Assembly: GCA_007922225.1 (NCBI GenBank)
Contig: ML680037.1
Span: forward strand, 3,206,876 to 3,270,875
Direction: 5' to 3'
DNA: 64,000 bases
Source of the DNA: Emydura subglobosa
Taxonomy: Eukaryota > Chordata > Testudines > Chelidae
The translations under genes were made by a program, and so were the position numbers. Numbering within the stretch: the first letter of the stretch is position 1; each line of letters opens with the position of its first letter. Below the pieces are notes generated by a model. That model saw only the letters and a program-made list of their open reading frames with translations. It was not told the DNA's origin and did no database searches. Shown piece after piece: positions 1 through 13,160 of the stretch.

Positions 1-2344
1 AGACCTGTGAAGTCAGAGTGAGAACTTGAACTTCTCCAATATGATGTTCTTTACTTTCTTTTAAAGTGGAAGATTTGAAACTGGGCTGTAACTGGTGAGG
101 CTATTAGCCTCAGTGCTACTGCCCGCTGAAGGGCAGGTGGGAAGGGACATGTTAAAATTCCTGTCAGTAATAGGTTCAACCCACCAAATTTACCTAGCAA
201 AAGGTCCAGCTCACAGAAGACTTAACAGAAATAAACCATTTCCTGAATATCCCCGGATACTGTATTAAAGCAAACATTGCATTTCTAATTAGAGCTAGAA
301 TATTCTATTATCTTAATTCTGTTAAGTGTGGGAGAGGAGGAGGTGCAGATTTAGAGCAAGTTTCCCAAAGAAGTCTGTAAAACATTTTTAAATGCTTTCA
401 GTTTTAGCAGGTAATAAATAGTCAATTTCTTTTAAAGAATAAAAATTACTTTTAACAGTCTATCAGCAAATAGATGAAGTGTGGACTAGAGGGCTCCTGA
501 TATGGTTAATAGCAGGATAAAGAATCTTTCACAACTAGGTCACTGGTTTCAATCTAATGTAGGTGTGTAATGTTCAAAGGCTATTACTGTCTGATGGCAT
601 TTTGGTGGTCACAGTCCAGTCCCTCAATGAAAAGATGTCTACAAAAACACATTGCCATAATTAGAACTTCCTTTTTGCTTCAGATGAAAAACTTATCTCT
701 AGAGGTTGTAGTCCTTGCAAATCAAGATTGAGCCACACGGCTGAAACAATATGGGGGCATACGCACGCCTGTATCTCCATGCCACTGTCTGTGTCTGCAT
801 GTCTGACAGATGCAGATTCATGTCCACAGGATTGTCAGCACAGAATGTTTGTTGAGCACTAAATTCACATAAAAATTATAATTAAAGCATATTTTCAGGA
901 AGTAGTATTTGAATTCAGTCATAAGTCAGAACTTACACTCTTTATAAATTGCATTGAGATTCCAACAATACTGGTATTTGATGAAGGGAAAGCTAACACA
1001 TGCAGAAGACTGTACTACACAAATATATATTTGAAAACTATCTTTTACAGAATATAAAATGCAAGTACATGAAAAATTGTTTGCACTTATTCAGAAGTCA
1101 AATAGAGTACATCTTAAATGTTTCATTAAACCTTGGCATTTGATACAGGCAGAGCCAACACAAGCAGAGCTACTACAAAAATATACTCCTTATAAAATTG
1201 AAAATACAGCATGTATTTGCATTTTATATTGTTTGAATTCATTCATAGATCAAATTTGTTATAGTAAATCCTAAATTAAATTTTAAAATATTCGCAGGCA
1301 TTCTCACTGCTCATTTTCCGATCGAGAAGATTCTATACTGGCACTTGATGCAGGTAGAAGTAACCAATGGAGAAAAAACAAACAAAAAACCTCACATTCC
1401 AGCCAGCACTTCAGATTTTCTTTAAAATGACGAACGACACTTTATACATGGACAAATTATGCTCATGATTTAATGAATGGCTATCACCTCACATTTCTAA
1501 AATATCATTAAAACCATTTTTGAAAGCTTCACAAAAACACAGATTTTCTAATCAGTTCAATAATTTGAGCCATGCATTATGCTGAGGCCTCAAATCATTT
1601 CTAAATCCATCATCAGTTATGGAATATTATGAGATAGCATTGCTTAGCCCTTTTAAAGCACGGTTATAATTTATGTATTTAGAGACTGGTAAGTCTTATA
1701 GGAACCCATCATGCAAGTTAAAATATGTTCAAGTCAAGTAAGAATATAAAAGATTGCTCATCCCATCTTGATACACAACTACACAGCAGCAAATATAATG
1801 GAGAATAAACTAAATCGAAACCTCTCCAGCCTTCAGGCCACCCTCCAACCTGGAGGAAAAAAAGATGGCTTTGCAGCATGCCTGTAAGGTTAACATGCCT
1901 GACATCTGCTGAACCAAGTGTGTGAATTCCAAAGTCAAGGACCACTCTTCGAGAATGCCCTGCCAGCAACTCTCCTGTATGTAAAGGAACTTGTTTCTTG
2001 ATTGCAGCATTTTAGAATGGCATGAGGAAAGAGATATTATCACAGTTAACCAAATGGAAAAGAAGACTTACTCTTCAAGTTGCATTTTTGTCATGCATGT
2101 GGTCCAGTTACTGCTTGTAAAATCATGCTATTATTTCCACTTGTGAAGTAGTGTCCTTTCATGATATAGATCTTTCTCCTGAAGGGAAGACAAGAGTTTA
2201 ATCAAGAAGCCAAAACATGAAAGTGCAATCCATCCACCTTTTTCACCTGTAACTCATTAGGAAGTATTTGCAATGCATCAGGTCTCCAAAGAGAGGTCAA
2301 CAAAAGAGTAAAGGATTTGTCTTCTGAAGCTGTGAATTTGTCAG

Positions 2345-2545
2345 GGTACATCTATGCTGACGGCGGCAAAGTCACCGCCGTCAGATCAACCTATCTGTAT
2401 CGATTGAGCGGTCAGTGAAAACCTACTCAATCGATCCAGAAGTCGACGCTATTAATCCACCCCCTTAAGTGGCGTAGCGCTGAGTCGATAGGAACATGGT
2501 TCCCGTTGGCACAGTGCAGTGAAGATGGCGCGCAGAAGAGAAGCA
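2345..2545. repeat. CpG-containing hairpin block, possible MITE
   Basis: A CpG-bearing block stands out in AT-rich intron. It holds two perfect 10-nt inverted repeats: CTGACGGCGG (2357-2366) with CCGCCGTCAG (2375-2384), loop 8 nt, and ATCGATTGAG (2399-2408) with CTCAATCGAT (2426-2435), loop 17 nt. Wording such as GTCGACGCTATTAATCCACCC resembles the nonautonomous DNA transposons seen elsewhere in the window. No terminal repeats or target duplication were identified, so the class is uncertain. Confidence 0.45.
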
Positions 2546-4407
2546 AAGCAGTCAACGGGAGTTACACAAGCTACGCAAAGTGATCTTTGCAGTTTAATAT
2601 TTACACTTATATAGTGCTTTGTAAGTTTAAAGCACTTAATAGACCTTAATTAAGAAAAGCTGCAATACGACATTGAAGATTTTACACCTCTAATCAGCCC
2701 TCATAAGAAGGAACGCTTCAACTTTCTATTAGCAGTTGTACTAATAGTCACATTCTAGTATGGATCAGTGATATAAAAGCGACATAAAAGACAAGCTCCC
2801 ATTGACACACAATTCCTTTGCCTGCTTTTTGTACTGCAAATCAATAGTTATGGCACTTTTCTCAAATTCAGTCTTTTCCATTCTTTTGCAAACTGCCCAT
2901 CCTGTTTTCTAGCAGAATGAAATTCCACAAATACAGATCTTAGAGACTGCAGAAGAGGTTATGCTCTCAAATTCAATTCAGTTTCTTCTTCACATCTTTC
3001 CCCAATCTTTTCTATAGATTCTTCTCCTCAGAAACTGCTGAAGGGAAAAAAGTTGCCTCCAAGTTGCAGTAAAGAGCAAATAACAGGTTTCAAAGTCCTC
3101 CAAAAGGAGACATTTTTACTTGTTATTAAACTGAAAATCAGGGAGGAAAAAGGGAAAGGCTTTACCCAGTTTTGGATCTTCAGAATAAAGTTATCACAAG
3201 TATCAAACTCCATATGGCATATGGTTGGCAAATCAAGTCAGCAGGATTGGCTTGGAACATACGGCTTTTGAGATGCACACTTACATATTTTAATAAGGCA
3301 ATCTCTAAGAAAGCCCCTCACACACAAGCTGAGCAGCAGCTATATCCAACACAAGATGGTCCGCTTCTTTATTAAGTGTCTAGCATTGGTGGCTGTTTCT
3401 CTTTGTTTCCTATAGCAACATGTATAGCCGTACTTACAAACTTGTCTTCTCCATCTTCGACTCAAGGAAGACTGAAACCATTCTTGCTCAGGACCATACT
3501 TGTAACATACCTTCATGGTAGGGAGTTCAGCCAATATATTTGCTCAGATATTTCCTAAGCATCTTAGGTCTAACAGATTCTAAATGTTTTTAAATTTTTA
3601 AAAAATGTTTAATTTAACCCTTTGTGAAATTACGGATGAGCCACCTTCTGCAGTGGCCAAGTTCACATTACTACATAATGGCGCACAGTTTTCTTCAATC
3701 ACCCCAGGACACACTAACAAAGTGGCCTCCTACTACAATGTTCTAGGGAAATACCCTTTACTCAGTCCTTCCCATCTCTCATGGAAGTAACAGAAGCATT
3801 CTGCTGAGAAGGGACGAGGGTGTCATTTTGCACTTAATGGTCCCTTACAAAACGGAAAAGTCAGATTCCCAATAAAAAAAATATTTAGACACCATAAACC
3901 TGGCTCCCAGGTAAAGCATTCAAATCCTGATGGACAACTCAGCTGCAATGTCTTAGTGCCTTTCCTCTGTTGGAAGGCAGTGTCTGTATGCATTGATGCA
4001 TTCAGAACAAAGCATTTCCGTCAGCTCTTCTCACAGCTGGCATGGAGAATTTTCTGGAAGATTATAGTTGCAGAAGTCAAGATGAACCAAAATAGTTTCT
4101 AAAGGAGTCAATGGTAAATTCCCATTTTTCCTGGTGGGGTCCTCCAGAGACTTTTGTCCCCCACAAAAAAGAAAGATTATATTGCTCACATATCTGTTCA
4201 AGAGCTAGCAGAGACCCAAACTACCACATATTTCATAGACAGTGACATAGGAGGTGCACACCTGTATTTTTCCTCTTCCCCAAAGACTTAGTGACCACTT
4301 CAGTTCCTTCACAGTGAATGTCAGAAGTACAGACTCCAATGCAGAGGGAACAGTGGGTGGGTTATGAAATACAGGTTTGCATTACATTTCGAAGAAGAAG
4401 AAAAAAC

Positions 4408-6004
4408 AGTTACTTACATGTAACTGTTGTTCTTCAAGTAGATGCAACTGTGTATTCTAGTTAGGTGACTCACAAGCAGTACTTTTAAGAGGTGAGGTTT
4501 GAAGTCTATATAAACAAGGACTGCAGGATTGCCTCTCCAAACTTTATATCTGATCTGGAGCAGTAATGACATAGTGGGTTGCAAAAGTATGCACAGAGGA
4601 CCAAGTGGCAGCCCTGCAAATGTCCAATATAGGAATGTCACTTAGAAATGCTATTGACATTGCTTGGGCTCTCGTGGAATGGGCTTGCCCCCTTTGAGAT
4701 GGTGTAGCTGGGGCTACTTGGTATGCATCCTGGAGATCATCTGTGAAGAGACCACTTGACCCTTCATTTGGACTGCACATGAAACAAACAAGCGAGATGA
4801 CGAGCGGAAAGGTTTGGTCCCATGTAGATAAAAAGCTAAACGTCACCTGACATCCAATGTGTGAAGATGTTGTTCCTCTGGGGTTGAATGAGGCTTATGG
4901 AAGAACACAGATAAATATATTGATTGGTTCAGGTGCAACTGGGAAACCACGCTGGATAAAAAACTTAGGGTTCGGTCACATGCATGTAAGGGGGCTCCAC
5001 CATCAAAGCCTACAACTCACCCACTCTCCTTGCAATGTTATTGCAACAAGGAAGGTAGTTTTCTGACACAGAAGGGAGAAAGAAGTTGTCCGAAGCTGAA
5101 TGGAGGTCCCATAAGAGTCACTAAAACCGTATTAAGATCCCACAAAGGAATTGGCTCTTTAACCAGCAGATGGAGATGAGTGACGCCTTTCAAGAACTTC
5201 ATTGCCATGGGGTTTGAAAACAGCAACCATCCACCACTGTGAGGAGTCCAGGATCGGAGGAGGAAGTCAGCCCAATGTATCCAAGGGGTGACAATTTGGA
5301 GTCTCCCAGACCCCTGGAATGGTCCTGATTTGTTTTATGGGACCTATTCCTTGCCGTACCGGAGGAGGGAGAATGACCCCTCTTCTGCTTTGGGAAAATA
5401 CTGGAGGCCCAAGAGCAGAGCAGCATCACTTGCTGGCTCTGAAGGTGAGCTCCAATCAGACGAGAGACTTGGTAACAAAGCAGGCCTTATGGCTTGCTCC
5501 AGCAGGTGCTATTTCAGCTACAAGTCATTCACCACCTGAGTCCTATTTGTGAACAACTTGCAGATTGAATACTGCTCTTTGATGTATCCTTCACTGAGAT
5601 ACAAGCAGCACCTTGTGTCAGGATCACTGTTGAGGATGGCCCGATGACTCCCAAACATGACAGACAATGCTTGAACCTTAGTAAGGGCATGACATACGGC
5701 AGCCAGCTATTCTAACACTAAACTTAACCCAAGATATTATAACTACAATATACAAGAAAAATATCCCAGAACGGAGACAGAAAAGCACAAGGTGAAAATA
5801 GCACACAGACCTCCGACTCTAGGCATGGGCAGTGAAGAAGAACTGAGAGGATGAGGGCAGCACCACCCTTATATGGCCAGAGGTAGGGTAATGGCTGCAG
5901 ATCATGAGCACTGCCCCTACAGGTACTATTAGATAAAGTCTGGCTCTGGTGCGTTGGACGCATACACATCTAAGTAGAAGACATGACTGGATCTACTTGA
6001 AGAA
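4408..6004 (-). mobile_element. DIRS-like retrotransposon fragment with tyrosine recombinase
   Basis: The minus-strand frame at 4846-4544 carries the end of a tyrosine recombinase domain: HSTRA (the HxxR box), then DICRAATWSS, and TFATHY with the candidate nucleophilic Tyr. Just upstream on the same strand (5226-5038) is an N-terminal recombinase-like stretch with GVTHLHLLVKEPIP and WDLNTVL followed by GPPF. Between 5430 and 5200 is a Ser/Arg/Lys-rich, gag-like stretch. ATCTACTTGAAGAA occurs at 5991-6004 and inverted at 4430-4443, consistent with the inverted termini of DIRS elements. No reverse transcriptase or RNase H was seen, so this is an internally deleted copy. Assignment rests on the recombinase signature. 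Confidence 0.7.
4544..4846 (-). pseudogene. Tyrosine recombinase C-terminal domain (DIRS-like), fragment
   Basis: An open frame of about 100 codons holds the second half of a tyrosine recombinase catalytic domain. From the N-terminal side it shows RGQAHSTRAQAMS, then LDICRAATWSSVHTF and the terminal HYVI. In the family, the Arg and His of HxxR, the Trp/His position and the final Tyr are catalytic; all are present here. The preceding catalytic Arg and Lys lie in frames broken by stops. The fragment is therefore recognisable but not a complete enzyme. No cellular recombinase shares this arrangement. Confidence 0.65.
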
Positions 6005-6989
6005 GAATCCTATTTTTCCCATAGTTAATGTTCACCCATCAGCCATTACTGCCTGCTGCTCTTCTATACAAGAGTCATTTCACTCATCCTTTTATGAAGT
6101 ATTTCCTCAAAGTGATATTCCGCCATACTTGCCAGTTAAAATTACTATAAATAAAGGACATGGTACTAGCAAGGATCATGGACATACCATATGAATCACT
6201 TGCAAGATGGATGTTCATTCACCTTCTCCATAGGTTGCTGCTGCCTTCCTTGTTGACATGTCTGGCAGGAAGGGTGAGATATGTTCAGGCACCCAGAACC
6301 AGGTTTTAATTTAGTTTTTTTTAAAATAAAGGTGGTGCTTTTTATCCTCACCCCAAGCTCATACCCAAGGGGGATCCCAAATTTAATCTGAGTCAGAGCA
6401 TTATCCATTTAATTTGTTTCCTGAAACCTCATTGTATTGCCTGGTGAAGCCAGATTATGTAGAATGGATGTTTAAAAAACTGATACCATTGTGACAGAAC
6501 TAAACTCTTTCAGAAATTCTGGTTCAAAACATTGAAAAAGGGGGGAGAGCGCTATACAGATATTATCTGAATAGCGTTAACTTTAAATCCAGACTTGCTA
6601 TGAGCAAGCAAGCAGGAGTTCCAGTGGCAGAAGGACTTTAAACTTATTTACTAGAGACATTAGTAAAAGAGACTCCAGTTTGCCTCTGTAGCATTTCCAT
6701 ATCTGAGACACATGCTATTGCTTTCCTTCTTCTCTTTCTATTTTGCTCTCTGACTGAATTGATTCCACTTACATTCTTTCCATTTTCTGTTAGCTTGAGA
6801 AAAAATTAAAAATCCAAATTGCAAGTGGAAGATAGAAAACTTGTGCTGATTCAACCCTATGTCAGACCATCATGTGATCCTTATTTTCACTTACAAAGCA
6901 AACCACACTAATGGCAAAAACTAAGTATCTACTTGAAGACAAATATTTAACACACCGTAACCAGGGAACTATCACAGAGATCCATCTAC

Positions 6990-7240
6990 CACCAGTACCT
7001 TCTCTTTGACAATGGCAAGTACAAAATGCTTCAGAGGAAGGTGCAAGAATTCCAGCAGCAATCACTTCTGGAAGGCATCTTCCTAACTTTCATTAGATTA
7101 AAATTGACATCCTCTGAATGTTTATATATTGCAATACCCATCCACTTGCAACAACAGAATATACAGGATGGACAACATGATGTAAATATTCATCATCATG
7201 AAAAACAGAAACATGGCTTTATTACTGTATGGCTGCCCAG
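6990..7240 (-). mobile_element. CR1-like LINE 3' fragment (weak)
   Basis: The stretch AAATGCTTCAGAGGAAGGTGCAAG around 7023 matches the wording of the antisense 3' region of CR1/L3 copies (compare about 30443-30460, AGATGCTTCAGAGGAAGAC). Flanking sequence is too diverged to set limits. Called from similarity within this window and general knowledge of the family. Confidence 0.4.
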
Positions 7241-8389
7241 CAAAAAAGTTTAAAAAAAAATCAATATCCACCGAGTTTTGATGAACCCATAGATAGTTCA
7301 TGACCAACATGACATTTTCTAAGTATTAAATTAGAAGACAGGTGGTCAAATTTAAAGGTGAACATTACCTGAATTTCCAAGCAGATGGCACCTAGAAACT
7401 GGGAGAATTCAGCTGCAGGGAAACAGGGGACACTGGCTGTTTATAAGATTGTTAAGGTGGTGATTTTGGTAACTGGGGTCAGAGTACCAGTTTAGGCACT
7501 AAATGGGAATTAGTCTTTAGTGTAATCTTGAAAAAATGTGTATGTTCAGTCTTTTCTAACTTAATATTTTTACACTACGCATGAATTGGTTTTAAATGTA
7601 ATATATACAAAGTTTTAATACCGCATTAAAAAGTTTAGAATTTGTTTTTAATCACATCAGGACTATAAATATCAGTCTCCAGCAGAACATCCTTATATTG
7701 GCTGTGAGGTCAGACAGAATGACGGTTTTGTCATTAAACATCAAACATTTTGCAGAACATCAATAATTCTCTTTAATTTGCTTTGCCTCAGAGGCTGGTC
7801 TGAGATGCTAGGACTGCAGTGTGCCTAAATAACAGTGCATCAAATAAAAGGTATCTCTGCCAGGTTGACCCTACTGAATGATGTTTAGAGTGGTCTCAGA
7901 GCAGCTATGTAGGCTCCCTAGAGAGATTTGATTTCAAAAGGAAACAGGCAATTTGCAATGCAAACAATTTATACAATTCTACAACAATATTCCTGTATTA
8001 ACAGTGCTACAGATTCTGAAATCATGCAATACAAATATATAAACAGAAACAGTTCATCTAATCAAAAATATACAGTACTGGCCTATGACTTCTTATACTA
8101 GAGAGGTTATATATTAAAAATACACACAACAAAGATAACCATTAGGGTAGAAAAACAAACCTATAATAGTAAGAAAGTTATATTATGGCTGCCACAGTGT
8201 TTTAGCTCATAACATGTTTAGTTGGGTATTGGAGTAATTCCTTTAATACAATAATACACATTAAATACACTATTACATACATACTAATTACATAATTTTA
8301 AGCTAGTAAAAGGTTGCCAAATAAAGCACTCAAGTGTTAGAAAATGCCAGAATTGAAGTTCCTCACACAAGGCACACTTTGCCAGTGAC

Positions 8390-8800
8390 TTATACAACTA
8401 TTTACTAGACAGCAGAGGAATCTTGGAAATCAGGAACTCTGGGCTTCACTCCTGATTCTGGAGCTCAGTGTGCTCTTATGACTACAGACAGCACAGACAG
8501 ACATAAATTTGCCACAGTAATTTGGAAAAGCAGTGCTGCTTAGTGGATGAGACTTAGGTCTAGTACTCAAAAGTAGTGGGGCCCTGAATGTCAAGTGGCT
8601 TGCTTAAATTTAAACAGTAGGGGGGGCCATAAGACAGCAATGAGGTAGCTCCTAAAAGAAGTAAGCCCTCCCCATTCAAGCACTGCTTAGGTCTGCCATG
8701 TTAGAGATCAGGGTTCTATTTCTAGCTCTGCCAGAGGTGATCTTGCACAATCTGTAAAAGGGTGAGAAATGATCTGTGCACCTCCTAAACGAGGGGCATT
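8390..8800 (+). repeat. MIR-like (CORE-SINE) remnants
   Basis: Two stretches read like decayed MIR-type SINEs. Around 8425 the text GGAACTCTGGGCTTCACTCCTG, and around 8707 AGGGTTCTATTTCTAGCTCTGCC, followed by a diverged CTGTAAAAGGGTGAGA. These resemble the MIR consensus segments 'ggttctattcccagctctgcc' and 'ctgtaaaatggg'. Highly diverged; boundaries are approximate. Confidence 0.4.
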
Positions 8801-9758
8801 AGACCTTGGCTCAATAATATGCTCGGAAGAGCATGGAACTAACACTAGCCTTTGGGAGAGCTGACACAAACTCATAAAATCCTCCTAGCTCCAAACCCAG
8901 TCCAACCTCTCTTAGGCCTAAAAGGACAGCACTGCTGCTGTGGGACCATCACCACAGAGCTCCCCGTAGCCCCGTGTCTACCATGCAGCAGGCTCAGTAG
9001 AGGCTAGAAGAATGCTTAATGTAGTTAGCATGTTCAGAAATTAAGCAACAAGCCTCAAACAAGGTCTACTGAATGTGTGCAAATGGCAACTTTCAGAGGC
9101 TTACAACTCTGCTAAAACTGGGTACATTTTTTCGGGACAGCAAAAGGCACTTTTAACCCCTAAACTATATTTTCTTGTTAAATTTCAAGCCTCTACTTCA
9201 AAATATGGAGATGCAAACGTTCAAAAAGCAGTTGAAAAGTTAATAAAACTTATCTACTTTTACTCAATATTGTTCTTGAAAATGGCTCAACAATTTCTGT
9301 TAAAACTTTTTTAAAGTTTCAACTTGAGGCAAAGAGTATAAGCACAGAAAAATTTCAGTCCTAACATTTAAAATGCATTTAAGTAGAGGCTTATATGAAG
9401 TGTTACTGTAACCTTAGCTATAGGCAGGATGAGCTTCAGCCTTCAGAGTTTTCCATATGTTGAAAATAAATGTAACATCCAAAATCCTATAAAGCTATAT
9501 AACAAAAAACAAAACAAAACAACCCAAAAACAAAACACAAACCAAAATCTGTCAGCCAGATTGTTTAATAATGTTCCAAAGTTTAGTGAGTTTTAGGATC
9601 TTCTTTGCTCAGTAATCAGAATATTAATTCAAAAAGAAAAAAATAGATTTACTTTTATAAATAAGTTGGTGTGACTAGTTCAGAAGCATTTTCTGAGATA
9701 ATATTAATGTAACTTTTCAAAGTGACAATGAGCCACTGTTACTCTGATACGAAGCAAG

Positions 9759-9936
9759 CAGAGGCATAGCCAGAACTGATTTTTTGGCAGAGCCTGTGGT
9801 TGACATGGGTGTGCACAAGCTTTGTGTCACAAGCAAAACAGAGGCTGATAAAAATGCGGGATAAACTGCTTAAAATCTGATTGGGTGAGCCTGCTTTTAA
9901 AATGCTTTCAAACACCCACCCATAGCTATGCCACTG
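9759..9936. mobile_element. Nonautonomous hAT transposon (MITE), 178 bp, 8-bp TSD
   Basis: The element begins CAGAGGCATAGCC and ends GGCATAGC-type sequence in inverted orientation (GCTATGCCACTG). It is flanked by perfect 8-bp direct repeats GAAGCAAG (9751-9758 and 9937-9944). CAG(T/A)GGCATAGC termini with an 8-bp target duplication are diagnostic for the hAT superfamily. There is no coding capacity. This is one of the best delimited elements in the window. Confidence 0.85.
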
Positions 9937-11533
9937 GAAGCAAGTACAATGAAGTAAACAAGTTTCTGATAAACAGGTTAATCAAATGACTGAGCTTATA
10001 CTTAAACATTTAGCAGAATAGAAATATAATGCAGAGATAGAGAATAAGCCTGTAGGAAAATTCCAGAACAGACTGTGTGTCTGTCAGGTATTTTTTTTAA
10101 ACCATACACCGCTTCAAGGGAATTACTAAATGAATTTTACCTGTAAATTTTGTTTTCCAGAGACTAGTACTGATAATAAAACTCAACACTTTGTATTCTA
10201 CTCTTACTTATGACTGCCAGGCATGCACTATAACACAATGTAGAATGATATTTAGTGTTTTATGGGGAAATGCCAGAAGAGAGCAATGAGAATGGTAGGA
10301 CAGAGACAGAGGCAAGTGTGAACGGAGATGGCAAGAGAGGACCATCTGTCAACAGGGCATGGGGTGAAAACCTAAAATACATTCTTCATTCTCTAAGTTC
10401 TAGGATTTTAGAAAGACTTTTTCAGCTAGCATAAGTTTAGCAGGAAAATGTTCTTCCTGAATCAGCAGTGGTGTGATTATTTGAAGTAACAAATTAGCCA
10501 AGATAAAGACATACTCCATGAAATACGCTGGAGAATTACATTCTGCTGCTGTCCTGGAAATGCTACAGGCAGCTGTAGCAAATTCTGCACAGGAATTAAT
10601 TAATTAAAAAAAAAAAATCACAGGAGGGTGGCTGCTCAGAGAAATGAGAGATTTCAGCTATTGCATGCCTAATTTAATTTGCCCATCAAGAATGGTCTAT
10701 GCTCTGACTTTTACTGCAGTGCTGCAACAGATCCCCTACACCCTGATGCATGAAGCCAGCTGAATTCTTCAAAGCTGTCCATTAGGGAAATAGAGTGTCA
10801 CAGATCTTTTAAAGTTGAGGACATCACAAAGATTCTGACACCCTGTGAGGCAAAACTTCCATCCAGAAGTCATTTAAATCTTTTTGTGGTCTCCAACAAG
10901 GCCAAACCCTAAATTGCTGATCCTCCAAGAGGCAGCAGAATATTGCACAGAAAAAATGGCTGTTATTTTGCAATACAAAAAAGAAACAGAATTCCATGGT
11001 TGCCCATTTGTCTTTCACTAGAACAACAGACATTCCTTACATTTCACCCATTACTGCTTTTAATTCAGCTTCCTGGTTTGCTATTTACTATTGGAATAAA
11101 ACCATCTCATCTTTCCTTATTTTCAAAAACAAGACAACCACTTGTTGATGGCAACACCAACAGTGGAGCCATTTTTCACGATTAAAAAGGGAGGGACTCT
11201 ATTCTGCTAGGGCTCATAGATTTTGTGCAGAACAGTTTACACAGCCCCACCCCAAGCCCCTGCATAGGTGGGGTGGTGGGAATGTATCATGATAGGAATT
11301 CTTGGCTGCACAGGAACAGGTTGCTTTTGTTCAATCAGCTTACCCAGGGCTATCTAAGTTACAATGGTGGCCTCACTACACCCTAACTGCTCTTTAATAG
11401 TTTTGCCAATACATCAGATTGGAAAATAAGTAGGCTTTATTTATCTGCAAGATGTTCCAAAAACCCCTTTCCTTAATAGACATTTTAAAATAAAACAACA
11501 GAGTTAAATCAGGATTTACTTTGAGTTACTTAC

Positions 11534-11649
11534 AGTGCTGATCACAGTCTACTCTGGCAAACACGACTTGATTCTTATCTGGATATTCTTCCTTAATGAC
11601 ATTGGAAGCTTCCTCAAAGATAGGATGCAGCATCTGGCTGAAGCGACAC
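11534..11649 (-). CDS. ERP44: ERP44 exon 4 (CRFS active site, thioredoxin domain a)
   Basis: This 116-nt exon has acceptor CTGCCAACAG and donor GTAAGT; it enters at phase 2 and leaves at phase 1. It begins by completing Trp57 and then encodes the CRFS motif, with the client-capturing Cys at residue 58. This is equivalent to Cys29 of the mature human protein, the single redox Cys that replaces the CXXC of other PDIs. It continues through MLHPIFEEASNVIKEEYP to VDCDQH (residue 95). Nearly every residue agrees with the mammalian protein, including the Cys in VDCDQH. No frameshift or stop is present. Confidence 0.96.
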
Positions 11650-13160
11650 CTGTTGGCAGTCAAAGACAGCAAATACATTAATAACTTTCAAATATTTTAT
11701 TCTTACTGGTGAATCAGTGAGAAATTGTGATTCTCCTCAATTTTATGAGCACCAATCTTCTGAATGAACAGTTATACAAACCATTTTTCCTGGTGGGAAA
11801 AAAAATATCACATAAGAAAAGTGATGTCAAAGAACAAGTTGACATCCCTTCACTTTCCAATGTCTTCAAAGCACTAGAAATTGCTTTGCAGTAGTTGAAA
11901 GCACAAGAAAGTGATGTAGTGCACTGTACTGCAATTTATGCATTGTTCCTGCTGTAATTCTGAGATGTTCAATTTTATTATCTTTTCAATTTTATGAATT
12001 CCTTAATTCCCATTTAAAGCTCATAAAAGAGGAGCTCTCCTGTATTTTAGCATGTGCATATGGTGGCTTTGTGCCAAATGAAAGTATGTATTTGTGTGGG
12101 ACTCGGTAAGTCGCATGGAAGTCACAGTAACATTTCCACCTAGACAAGGAGGAAAAACTCTAAACATTAAATGTTAGTAAATGGAATATGTACTTGTGAT
12201 TATTCCAGCAAATGACTGAATGACACCATTCACAAAAGACAGCTGTAAACTTCAGCTGACAAACAAACACTAAATGGATAAAAATTTGAGAGATGCCAAG
12301 CTCTTTTATCCAGTTTAAAGAACACTGTCAATCTATTTAAGTCAACAGAAAGTAAATTCTATTCAAAAAGTCAAAGATTCCTTCTCATATATTGAATTAC
12401 CCCAAGTAGAATTAACAAAAAGGTTATTTGGGTTGGTCATGACTCAAGTATTCTGCAGCTAAAATGGTCACGCTCATATAAAACAGTGCCATCATATTCT
12501 CAGGAAAATAGTATTGTTCATTATACCTATCGTCTTAGATTGCTGAATTTAAACTCTCAAACTGAAGATAATGGCATGGTAACATGCACACAGATAGGGA
12601 ATCCCATGGTTCCCTTCTTGCAACGATGTCAGATTTTCAAGTGACGTCTCAGGTAGAGAGCCTCCCTCCTGCTTCGGGAAAAAGGGATGGATGTGATGGA
12701 AAGAGGCTCTAAAAACCTTGGCTCTTTGGAGGATGTTTTCATTATATTAAAGATTAAAATGATCACCACAGTAACTACAATAAACCCATTACTTATTTTG
12801 ACCCTAAATTTAGTTTATCTTCTACTGTCTCCACCTTTTCTGTTTTCGTCATGCTGCAGAATTTTGTATTGAAGAAGTATATCTGCATTGTAGAAGCTCC
12901 CAGAGGCAGCTGGATACGAAAACTGAGGAACTTGTTTCAGATTAGTACATTAGTGAACATTTCTATTAAAACAATAAAATGTGAAATACTGAAATGTTGA
13001 CCTTAAGTGAATATCATATTTTTCAGAGTTAACATCACATTCAGATGAACAAGGCAGTTCAACCTCCTAGAGCTATTGTTTACAGCAACAGTTCATTGGT
13101 TTGTGCTGTTCACATATTTACAACTCTTAGGATTAGAAACATTTATTTTAAAATGAAATC

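Larger units (their letters stand above)
1..11533 (-). other. ERP44 intron 4 (partial) with scattered repeats
   Basis: No exon or cellular gene was found here. Recognised contents are a CpG-rich hairpin block (2345-2545), a DIRS-like retrotransposon (4408-6004), a weak CR1-like 3' piece (about 6990-7240, minus), MIR-like SINE remnants (about 8390-8800) and a hAT MITE (9759-9936). I see nothing identifiable in 1-2340, 2550-4400, 6010-6980, 7250-8380, 8810-9750 and 9940-11530 beyond AT-rich intronic sequence and short A-rich runs (for example 9500-9545). Confidence 0.85.

Noticed and set aside
7361..7405. Minus-strand block with AG acceptor and GTAATG donor reading AEFSQFLGAICLEIQ
   Set aside because: Splice-like ends only. 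It does not resemble the next ERp44 segment (DIAQRYRISKYPTLK) and would not fit as exon 5.
8210..8260. GTTGGGTATTGG on the plus strand as a possible ERP44 exon 5 (antisense KYPTL codons)
   Set aside because: Flanking codons do not continue to LKLFRNG and there are no splice sites.
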